Position numbers and translations under genes: made by a program. From Bacillota bacterium (GTDB taxonomy: Bacteria; Bacillota; Clostridia; Christensenellales; Aristaeellaceae): a DNA stretch of 10,067 bases. The DNA lies in the NCBI GenBank assembly GCA_023415715.1, contig JAEZJP010000077.1, forward strand, positions 1-10,067, read 5' to 3'. The stretch's first letter is position 1. Each line of letters begins with the position of its first letter. This document shows positions 1-5,606 of the stretch, one piece after another. The notes beneath the pieces are model-generated. The model made no database searches. It was not told where the DNA came from and saw nothing but the letters and a program-made list of their open reading frames with translations.

Positions 1-350
1 TTGTAACGCCTGAACTGACCGCAAGGCATATGGGAAGCGGCAGCCTTGATGTTTTTGCCACACCGGCTCTGGTGGCGCTGATGGAAAAAGCGGCCTGCAA
101 TGCACTTATAGATTCGCTCGAGGAAGGCACCACCACCGTAGGCACACGCATGGAGGTCAGCCACGAGGCGGCTACGCCCGTAGGCATGCGCGTGTGGGCA
201 GAGGCGAAGCTTGTTTCCCAGGAAGGAAGAGCCTATGAATTTGAGATCACAGCCTACGATGAATGCGGCCTGATCGGCAAAGCCTTTCACCAGCGGGTAT
301 CTGTCAAGGCAGCTCGTTTTCAGGAGAAAACAAACGCTAAACGCGGCTGA
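1..350 (+). CDS. FlK-like acyl-CoA thioesterase, 5' end missing
   Basis: Small hotdog-fold thioesterase that would hydrolyse an acyl-CoA in the cytoplasm; the acyl group cannot be told from sequence. The reading frame is open from base 3, upstream of the ATG at 30, and encodes VTPELTARHMGSGS, a typical N-terminal segment of this family, so the ATG at 30 is internal and about 10-20 residues are lost off the window edge. Counting that Met as residue 1, T11, E19 and H45 have the same spacing (8 and 26) as the T42-E50-H76 triad of fluoroacetyl-CoA thioesterase FlK, and G38 falls where FlK has its active-site Gly69. The FlK lid residue Phe36 falls on Ser5 in an ungapped comparison, so fluoroacetyl-CoA specificity is not expected. 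Stop TGA at 348-350. It is separated from alr by 95 bases, so co-transcription is possible but unproven. Confidence 0.82.
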   Translation, partial: VTPELTARHMGSGSLDVFATPALVALMEKAACNALIDSLEEGTTTVGTRMEVSHEAATPVGMRVWAEAKLVSQEGRAYEFEITAYDECGLIGKAFHQRVSVKAARFQEKTNAKRG

Positions 351-373
351 ATGATAGCCGATATATACAAGAG

Positions 374-418
374 GGGATTTCCCTTTATAAGTTGAAGGAA
401 TTTCCCTGTGGATTTCCC
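374..418 (+). promoter_or_regulatory. three GGRATTTCCC-like repeats before alr, possible operator
   Basis: The gap between the thioesterase stop and the alr start contains three near-identical 10-mers in the same orientation: GGGATTTCCC at 374-383, GGAATTTCCC at 397-406 and TGGATTTCCC at 409-418. Start-to-start distances are 23 and 12 bases, close to two turns and one turn of the helix. Each copy is itself partly palindromic (GGR...YCC). They could be binding sites for a regulator of the alr-M20-dppA operon, but no convincing -35/-10 pair is seen and no regulator is known for them. The first copy can also fold into a weak hairpin of about 6 bp (370-375 with 381-386). The repeats are seen directly; the role is inference. 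Confidence 0.35.
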
Positions 419-445
419 AGAAATGAAGGATGGGCGGATGCACTT

Positions 446-1603
446 ATGCAAGCATCTTTCTTGCGCAGGACATGGGTGGAGATCGATCTGGACGCGATCG
501 TGCATAATTATAAGGAAGCATGCAGGCTTTGCGGACCGGGAACGAAGGTGACCTGCGTGTTGAAATCCAACGCCTACGGCCATGGGGCGGTGGAAGTTGC
601 CAAAACGCTAAAGGATGCTGGTGCGGAGTGCTTTGCCGTAAGCTGCGTCCGGGAAGCATTTGAACTGCGCAAGGCGGGGATTTCGCAAGAAATACTCATC
701 ATGACCGTTACCGAGGAAGAAGCGCTTGTGGAAGCCATACGGCAGAACATTCAATTGACCGTAGCTTCTTTTCATCAGGCTGTTTTGGTGGACCGCGCCG
801 CAGCATATGCACATAAAACAGGCACCGTACACATCAAGGTCGATACGGGAATGCACAGGCTGGGTTTTGTGCCAGGACCCCAGGCAGTCAATGATATACT
901 GGAAATTGGCAAGCTTTCGCATGTGCATGTACAGGGGCTCTATTCTCATCTGGCCTTGACCAACAAGGAGCGTGACGAAAAGCAGCACGGCCTTTTGAAA
1001 GAAATGTATGATGCGCTGGCGGAGAAGGGTATGCGTATTCCCGAGTTGCACCTGTGCGATTCCATTGGCCTTACCAGGTACCCAATTTGGCAGTATGACA
1101 GGGTGCGCACCGGCGCCCTGTTGTTTGGCGTGCGGCCCATGGGTAGCGGGGATATGGATTTTGAATGCCGTGAGACGTTGTGCATGAAAACCGTTGTTGC
1201 TCAGGTAACGGACGTTACGGCAGGGGAAACGGTGGGATATGACAGCGACTCGCCGCTTATGAGGGATTCCCGTGTGGCTGCGCTGTGTGCAGGATACGGA
1301 GACGGGTATCCAAGGTGCATGTCAAAGGTGGCCAGCGTGATGATACGGGGGAAACTGTCCCCTGTTTTGGGTCTTGTGTGTATGGACCAAATGATGGTGG
1401 ATGTAACGGATATCCCCGATGTGTGTGAAGGGGATGAGGTTACGCTTCTGGGCGGCGGCATCTCCTATTTGCAATACGCGGCATGGGCCCATACCAACAG
1501 AAACGAGGCCATTACCATCATAAGCCGCAGGCCACTCCGGGTATACATGAAAAACGGGCAGGCTGTGAAAGTACTGGATTATCTTGCGGAAGACGGAGAT
1601 TGA
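446..1603 (+). CDS. alr: alanine racemase (PLP, fold type III)
   Basis: Interconverts L- and D-alanine with PLP in the cytoplasm. The protein has 385 residues from ATG 446, the usual family length. Seen in order: the PLP-lysine motif VLKSNAYGHG with Lys40, IKVDTGMHRLGF around residue 131-141, the PLP-contacting Arg221 in RVRTGALLFG, and the catalytic tyrosine Tyr284 in CAGYGDGYPR, followed by VCMDQMMVDVTD. The frame is open back to a TTG at 392, but Alr proteins usually begin just before the RxTWVEIDLDAI strand, and a GGGCGGA lies 7 bases before 446; the start is therefore likely but not certain. The gene is followed after 4 bases by the M20 peptidase and then DppA, which suggests catabolic use of released D-Ala (or another D-amino acid) as well as, or instead of, supplying D-Ala to the cell wall. 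A broader amino-acid racemase cannot be excluded. Confidence 0.93.
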   Translation: MQASFLRRTWVEIDLDAIVHNYKEACRLCGPGTKVTCVLKSNAYGHGAVEVAKTLKDAGAECFAVSCVREAFELRKAGISQEILIMTVTEEEALVEAIRQNIQLTVASFHQAVLVDRAAAYAHKTGTVHIKVDTGMHRLGFVPGPQAVNDILEIGKLSHVHVQGLYSHLALTNKERDEKQHGLLKEMYDALAEKGMRIPELHLCDSIGLTRYPIWQYDRVRTGALLFGVRPMGSGDMDFECRETLCMKTVVAQVTDVTAGETVGYDSDSPLMRDSRVAALCAGYGDGYPRCMSKVASVMIRGKLSPVLGLVCMDQMMVDVTDIPDVCEGDEVTLLGGGISYLQYAAWAHTNRNEAITIISRRPLRVYMKNGQAVKVLDYLAEDGD

Positions 1604-1607
1604 TGCT

Positions 1608-2777
1608 ATGGACTATGATTATGTGAAACTGCGTGCGGAAGAAATCGCGCCCTTCATCATTGACATGCGCAGGCAACTGCATATGCAGCCGGAACTGGGC
1701 GGACAGGAAGAAAATACCCAGCGGTTCCTGCTTGCAAAGCTTAACGAACTGAACATTGAGGCGTACACCTATCCCGGCCAGTATGCGGTGGTAGGGCTGA
1801 TCCGCGGAACATTTCCCGGGAAAACCTTCGCCCTGCGGGCAGATATGGACGCGCTGCCGGTTCAGGAGACGACAGGGCTGCCTTTTGCCTCCCAAATACC
1901 TGGCAGAATGCACGCCTGCGGCCACGACGCCCATATGGCCATCGCCCTGGGTGCAGCCAAGCTGCTGATGGAAAACAGGGACAAAATACATGGCCAGGTG
2001 AAGCTGTTGTTTGAGCCGGCGGAGGAGACTACGGGCGGAGCGCAGGACATGGTGGCGGCCGGATGCCTGGAAAATCCCCATGTGGACGCGGTATTTGGAC
2101 TGCATATGCTGCCGGACCAGCCGGCCGGTGTGGTGTTCACCAAGCCGGGCTGCGTCAGCGGAGCCAGCAACGCCATCAATATTACCATTGAAGGTGTTGG
2201 CTGCCATGGAGCATATCCCGAGCGGGGTGTGGATGCCGTCGCTATCGCCGCGCAGATCATCACAGCACTGCAGACGCTGGTGAGCCGCAACGTTTCCCCT
2301 CTGGACAGTGCGGTGGTTTCGCTTGGCAAAATTACAGGCGGTACCGCCAGGAATGTGATTTGCGATCATGTGGAAATAGAAGGCACGCTGCGCACCTTAA
2401 AGCCGGAAACAAGGGCCATGCTCAAAAAAAAGCTGAATGAGATACCTTCTGCAATAGCCACATCAATGGGCGGAATCGCAAAGGTAACGGTGCTGGATGG
2501 TTACGGGGCGGTATATAATAATGAAACGCTCCATGCGCAATTCCTTGCGCTGGCCAAAGGCATGGTGGGCGAAAAAAATATTGTGCCCCGTATATATCCC
2601 AGCCTTGGGGTGGAAAGCTTCAGCTACTTTGTAGCCAATACTCCCGGCGTGTATTACGACCTCGGCTGCGGCGTGGGCTCCGCGCTGCATACCTGCGATT
2701 TTCATGTGGATGAAAGCTGCCTGAAGACCGGCGCGGCGCTGCAGACAGCTATGGCACTTGACTTTTTGAGAGGATGA
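1608..2777 (+). CDS. M20 family amidohydrolase / N-acyl-amino acid hydrolase
   Basis: Metal-dependent cytoplasmic hydrolase of the M20D group (HipO, AmhX, aminobenzoyl-glutamate and N-acetyl-amino acid hydrolases), removing acyl groups from amino acids or splitting short peptides. It has 389 residues, the normal length. Likely metal and catalytic residues are visible: ADMDALP at 78-84, the MHACGHDAHMA motif with Cys104 and His106, the Glu139-Glu140 pair in FEPAEET, His166 in GLHMLP, and His361 near the C-terminus. The dimerisation (lid) domain covers roughly 185-290. There the usual GxGGHGAxP reads GVGCHGAYP, with Cys199 in place of Gly. ATG 1608 is chosen because GGAG at 1595-1598 is well spaced; a TTG extension to 1584 overlaps alr. 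It starts 4 bases after the alr stop and overlaps the dppA region, so it is translationally coupled. The exact substrate is unknown. Confidence 0.9.
   Translation: MDYDYVKLRAEEIAPFIIDMRRQLHMQPELGGQEENTQRFLLAKLNELNIEAYTYPGQYAVVGLIRGTFPGKTFALRADMDALPVQETTGLPFASQIPGRMHACGHDAHMAIALGAAKLLMENRDKIHGQVKLLFEPAEETTGGAQDMVAAGCLENPHVDAVFGLHMLPDQPAGVVFTKPGCVSGASNAINITIEGVGCHGAYPERGVDAVAIAAQIITALQTLVSRNVSPLDSAVVSLGKITGGTARNVICDHVEIEGTLRTLKPETRAMLKKKLNEIPSAIATSMGGIAKVTVLDGYGAVYNNETLHAQFLALAKGMVGEKNIVPRIYPSLGVESFSYFVANTPGVYYDLGCGVGSALHTCDFHVDESCLKTGAALQTAMALDFLRG
2768..2773 (+). promoter_or_regulatory. ribosome binding site deciding the dppA start
   Basis: GAGAGG sits inside the last codons of the M20 gene, 9 bases before ATG 2783 and directly against ATG 2774. 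This favours 2783 and implies that ribosomes finishing the M20 gene can restart on dppA. Confidence 0.6.
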
Positions 2778-2782
2778 AACGT

Positions 2783-3583
2783 ATGAAGCGCATTTTTCTT
2801 TCAGCTGACATGGAAGGCACCTGCGGCATTGTCCATTGGGATGAGACGGGCAAAAACAAGCCGGATTACACCCCGTTTGCACATCAGATGACTCGAGAAG
2901 TGTCTGCCGCCTGCGAAGGGGCCATCGCTTGCGGGGCAGAGGAAATACTTGTCAAGGATGCCCACGATTCCGCCAGAAATATCGAGCCTTCTGAACTGCC
3001 GGAGCAGGCATGTATCTTTCGCGGGTGGGCGGGGAATTTGTTCAGCATGATGGCCGGGCTTGATGAAAGCTTTTCCGGCGTTTTCTTTACGGGCTACCAT
3101 TCCGCGGCGGGCGTAAACGGCAACCCCTTGTCCCATACCATGAACACGCAGAATGTTTTTGTTAAAATCAACGGCCAACTGGCCTCAGAACTGATGATCA
3201 ACAGCCTCACCGCTGCCATGATGAATGTGCCTGTGTTGCTTGTTACGGGGGACAAGGCGCTTTGCGATTGGATTGTATCCGTCAATCCCAACATACTCAC
3301 CGTGCCGGTGAACGAGGGTACCGGCAGGGGAGCCGTATCCATTCATCCAAATTTGGCTGTAAAGCGCATCAAGGAAACTGCCCAAAAGGCGATGAAGCTG
3401 GACGCAAGTAAGTGCATGTTCCCGATGCCGGAGCATTTTTCCGTTGAGATATGCTACAGGGAGCACGCTGCAGCCTTCAGCAACAGCTTTTATCCAGGCT
3501 GCGTCCAGATAGATGCCAGGACGGTACGCTTTGAAGCGGATAACTATATGGAGGTTTTGCGCTTCTTCCACTTTTGCCTGTGA
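2783..3583 (+). CDS. dppA: DppA-type D-aminopeptidase (peptidase family M55)
   Basis: Zinc aminopeptidase that removes N-terminal D-amino acids such as D-Ala from short peptides; the Bacillus subtilis homologue forms a decameric ring in the cytoplasm. The protein has 266 residues against 274 in B. subtilis. The metal ligands known from that structure have clear counterparts: Asp9 and Glu11 in SADMEG, His61 in KDAHDSARN, His106 in GYHSAAG and Glu136 in ASELMIN. His118 in the LSHTMN segment matches the proposed nucleophile. ATG 2783 is preferred over the in-frame ATG at 2774 because GAGAGG (2768-2773) lies 9 bases before 2783 but touches 2774; ATG 2774 would overlap the M20 stop as ATGA. Coupling to alr gives a route from D-Ala-peptides to L-Ala (inference). 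Confidence 0.92.
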   Translation: MKRIFLSADMEGTCGIVHWDETGKNKPDYTPFAHQMTREVSAACEGAIACGAEEILVKDAHDSARNIEPSELPEQACIFRGWAGNLFSMMAGLDESFSGVFFTGYHSAAGVNGNPLSHTMNTQNVFVKINGQLASELMINSLTAAMMNVPVLLVTGDKALCDWIVSVNPNILTVPVNEGTGRGAVSIHPNLAVKRIKETAQKAMKLDASKCMFPMPEHFSVEICYREHAAAFSNSFYPGCVQIDARTVRFEADNYMEVLRFFHFCL

Positions 3584-3602
3584 TTTGTCAGGAGGAAAGG
3601 AT

Positions 3603-4145
3603 ATGGAGATCATCCCGTTTGACAGGGACAGCAATGAATTCCGGCAATCACTTGCCAGCCTTTTGGCTGCCTGTTTTCCACATTGTTACACTGACTGTGC
3701 AGTGGAGGAAGTGGAAGAGTACCTTTCGGAAGACCGCATTGCATTGATGGCTTTATCTGATGGGCACTTGGCGGGCTTTGTTGGGGCGGCTCCCCATTAT
3801 GGGGTTACGGGATGGGAACTGCATCCTCTGGCGGTTTTTCCGGAGTATCAAGGCCAGGGCATTGGAAAAGCACTTGTCAAAGCGCTGGAGTCGGAGGTAT
3901 TAAAAAGGGGCGGCGTAACGCTTTACTTGGGCACCGACGACGAATTTGGCATGACGTCGCTATCCGATGTCGATCTGTATGACCATCTTTGGGAGCGGAT
4001 TGCAAATATCCGAAACCTGAAGAAGCATCCGTATGAGTTCTATCAAAAGCTGGGCTTTCAAATCGTAGGTGTGCTGCCTGACGTCAATGGCTTTGGCAAG
4101 CCGGATATCTATATGGCCAAAAGGATACAAAGCGGGATGGAATGA
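3603..4145 (+). CDS. GNAT acetyltransferase, aminoglycoside 6'-N-acetyltransferase-like
   Basis: Acetyl-CoA-dependent N-acetyltransferase of 180 residues. The GNAT core is clear: the motif A strand and pyrophosphate loop HPLAVFPEYQGQGIGKAL at 74-91 with QGQGIG at 83-88, then TLYLGTDDEFGMTSLS at 106-121 and the C-terminal block HPYEFYQKLGF at 142-152, VGVLPDVNGFGKPDIYMAKR at 155-174. As I recall, the TLYLGTDDE and NGFGKPDI blocks are typical of chromosomal AAC(6')-like enzymes of Bacilli and Clostridia; many of these are named by homology only and have no proven resistance role. Start ATG 3603 follows GGAGG (3591-3595) by 7 bases; the frame is open further up to 3513 but that lies in dppA. It begins 19 bases after dppA and probably shares its transcript. 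Its stop lies in the loop of a hairpin. It might instead acetylate a peptide or amino sugar. Confidence 0.8.
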   Translation: MEIIPFDRDSNEFRQSLASLLAACFPHCYTDCAVEEVEEYLSEDRIALMALSDGHLAGFVGAAPHYGVTGWELHPLAVFPEYQGQGIGKALVKALESEVLKRGGVTLYLGTDDEFGMTSLSDVDLYDHLWERIANIRNLKKHPYEFYQKLGFQIVGVLPDVNGFGKPDIYMAKRIQSGME

Positions 4146-4158
4146 CTTCCCGCTTTTT
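4129..4158 (+). terminator. intrinsic terminator-like hairpin with the GNAT stop codon in its loop
   Basis: AAAGCGGGA (4129-4137) pairs perfectly with TCCCGCTTT (4148-4156), a 9-bp stem with a 10-base loop, followed by two more T, giving a run of five T. The GNAT stop TGA (4143-4145) is inside the loop. The next gene's ribosome binding site starts 13 bases downstream. This is the expected form of a rho-independent terminator or attenuator ending the alr-GNAT transcript, though the T-run is short and read-through is likely. Confidence 0.6.
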
Positions 4159-4170
4159 GATGTACGTGAG

Positions 4171-4176
4171 AGGAGG
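4171..4176 (+). promoter_or_regulatory. ribosome binding site deciding the start at 4184
   Basis: A perfect AGGAGG lies 7 bases before ATG 4184. The frame has an earlier ATG at 4142 that overlaps the GNAT stop (ATGA), but that start has no comparable site and falls in the hairpin, so 4184 is preferred. Confidence 0.7.
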
Positions 4177-4183
4177 TAAACCT

Positions 4184-5266
4184 ATGCCATCCAAGGAACT
4201 GTACCTGGCGGCGGTTGAATTTCAAAAAGCAAAACTTTGGGAAATGCTTTACGACACCGATTTGTTTGCTGTTCGCTATGCGGATGGGGAAATTGGCTAT
4301 GCCAGCGTGATGGGCAATGAGAAGAGCCATTTTGCTCTGGCATTGTACATGGGTGAAGCCGGGCTGTACAGCTTTTCCCAAATTGAATCCCTGCCGGAGG
4401 ATTCTTCCCCTTCCTTAAGGCGTGATTGCTTTATGTCACAGGAATGCCTGTCCTGTTCCTTTGAAAAATCAACGGAGCTGACAGACAAAGACAGTGCGGA
4501 ACTGAGCGAATGCGGCATATCTTCGGGAATGCAACTGCTGCCAATGATCCGCAAGTATGAACCTTTCAAATACCCATGGTATATTGATAATCCAGTGGAT
4601 GAGCAAAGGTTGCTTCTGGCCCTGAAAGCGGGTGCGGAGGTTGCCAGGCGCCTTGTACATGATACCGTTTTAGCAACGATGATCTATTCGAAAAGCGGAA
4701 TAGGCAAAGCGAAGCAACAGCTTGGCTTTGTCTCTGGCATGCTGCCTGTGCTAACCGTTGCAGAGGAAGGTTTCACATGGAAGACGGAAAGCAAGCCGGA
4801 AAATTGGTCGCTGATGAGCCTATCGCCAAGCCTTGTAAGCGAACTGGAAGTTGCCAGGCTGAAGAAGATGATACCGGAACCTGGAAGGGTTTGGTACTGC
4901 CATATAATGATGTTCCCCGCTGCAATAAACGGTGAGCCGCCACGTTTTCCGGCACTTATGATGCTTATGGATACTGGAAAAGGCATGGCAAGGATGCCGA
5001 TGGCTGAGTTGTTTCCTGAAGATGCGAAAATTGTTATGGATGGCTTCCTGAATTATCTGTTAGAGCAGGGAAAGCCTGAATGCGTATATGCGCAAGGCAG
5101 ACTCACTTATTATTTTCTGAAGACGCTGGCTGAACAGATAGGCCTTGCGCTTAAGGAAAACGAAAGGATCCCGGAAATCGAGCAGGCGGAAGATGGTTTA
5201 ATACGTTATGTAGAATCCGGTGGTATGGGAGGGAAGAATGCCACCCCCAGCAGGAGGAGACAGTAG
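4184..5266 (+). CDS. DUF7309/DUF6930-like protein, function unknown
   Basis: A 360-residue soluble protein without signal peptide or membrane segment. The N-terminal part, with FQKAKLWEMLYDTDLFAVR (13-31), DGEIGYASVMG (34-44), HFALALYMGEAGLYSF (49-64), CLSCSF (88-93) and YPWYIDNPVDEQRLLLAL (130-147), resembles in my recall the clostridial family now listed as DUF7309. The C-terminal part from about 185, ending in a segment with YFLKTLAEQIGL (310-321), would be the DUF6930-like part. No catalytic motif is recognised. Conserved-looking cysteines occur at 82, 88 and 91. The last 15 residues (GGMGGKNATPSRRRQ) look low in complexity and may be a non-conserved tail. It follows a terminator-like hairpin, so it may be expressed less than, or separately from, the upstream genes. 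The family name is from memory; the reading frame itself is secure. Confidence 0.7.
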   Translation: MPSKELYLAAVEFQKAKLWEMLYDTDLFAVRYADGEIGYASVMGNEKSHFALALYMGEAGLYSFSQIESLPEDSSPSLRRDCFMSQECLSCSFEKSTELTDKDSAELSECGISSGMQLLPMIRKYEPFKYPWYIDNPVDEQRLLLALKAGAEVARRLVHDTVLATMIYSKSGIGKAKQQLGFVSGMLPVLTVAEEGFTWKTESKPENWSLMSLSPSLVSELEVARLKKMIPEPGRVWYCHIMMFPAAINGEPPRFPALMMLMDTGKGMARMPMAELFPEDAKIVMDGFLNYLLEQGKPECVYAQGRLTYYFLKTLAEQIGLALKENERIPEIEQAEDGLIRYVESGGMGGKNATPSRRRQ

Positions 5267-5427
5267 TATGGCAAGATAGGTAACGCAGAAAGCCAGGGTA
5301 CCAGCGCTTGGTATGGAAAGCTGTTGGACAAGCAGGTTTTAAGCACCTGGATGTGATGACGGATACCACGCTGCGCAGGCTGGACGAATTAGGCATGACA
5401 TTTTGCTGGAATGTTTCGGTCACATAA
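5252..5427 (+). pseudogene. possible remnant of a small gene after a broken start
   Basis: A perfect AGGAGG at 5252-5257, 10 bases before ATG 5268, looks like a working start, but the reading frame stops at codon 4 (TAG 5277-5279). Downstream, one frame is open from 5284 to TAA 5425-5427 and encodes a plausible protein-like tail (HLDVMTDTTLRRLDELGM and onwards); another frame is open to TGA near 5357. This could be a frameshifted, decayed gene or simply chance. I do not recognise the peptide. Confidence 0.25.
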
Positions 5428-5606
5428 AGCAAAAAGCCCGCTGCGTTTGTGCGCGCGGGCTATCTTGCTGAAAGAGCATATTGTAAGGATTTCTCCGGGA
5501 GCATTCAGGAGGATGAAGGCTTTTTGCCTATTGTGAATTCCTCGAGCTGCAAGTGTGCGCATACAGCCTTGATTTGGACGGAGGAAGGGGATAATAGGAG
5601 TAAACG
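5267..5606. other. 340-base intergenic gap between convergent genes
   Basis: No intact gene is supported here. The first 160 bases hold the broken start and possible gene remnant, 5435-5461 holds the GC-rich terminator hairpin, and the rest (5462-5606) shows only a weak 4-bp AGGC/GCCT hairpin near 5516-5531. An AGGAGG at 5507-5512 followed directly by ATG gives only a seven-residue frame. Confidence 0.6.
5435..5461 (-). terminator. rho-independent terminator, strongest for the leftward operon
   Basis: AGCCCGC plus GCG (5435-5441, 5443-5445) pairs with CGC plus GCGGGCT (5452-5461), a 10-bp GC-rich stem with one bulged T and a 6-base loop. Read leftward it is followed by TTTTGCTTT, a usable T-tract, about 145 bases after the metY stop. 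Read rightward it is followed by ATCTTGCT, a poor T-tract, so termination of the rightward genes here is probably weaker. Confidence 0.7.

Noticed and set aside
351..391. Terminator after the thioesterase
   Set aside because: Only a weak stem of about 6 bp with a G-T pair and no T-run is possible.
392..445. TTG-initiated N-terminal extension of alr
   Set aside because: The nearest purine-rich site is 15 bases away, the extra 18 residues do not look like Alr, and ATG 446 gives the usual family start.
1518..2369. - strand open frame of 283 codons opposite alr and the M20 gene
   Set aside because: It crosses two real genes and has no recognisable domain.
5507..5536. AGGAGG followed by ATG on the + strand
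   Set aside because: The site abuts the ATG and the frame ends after seven codons.
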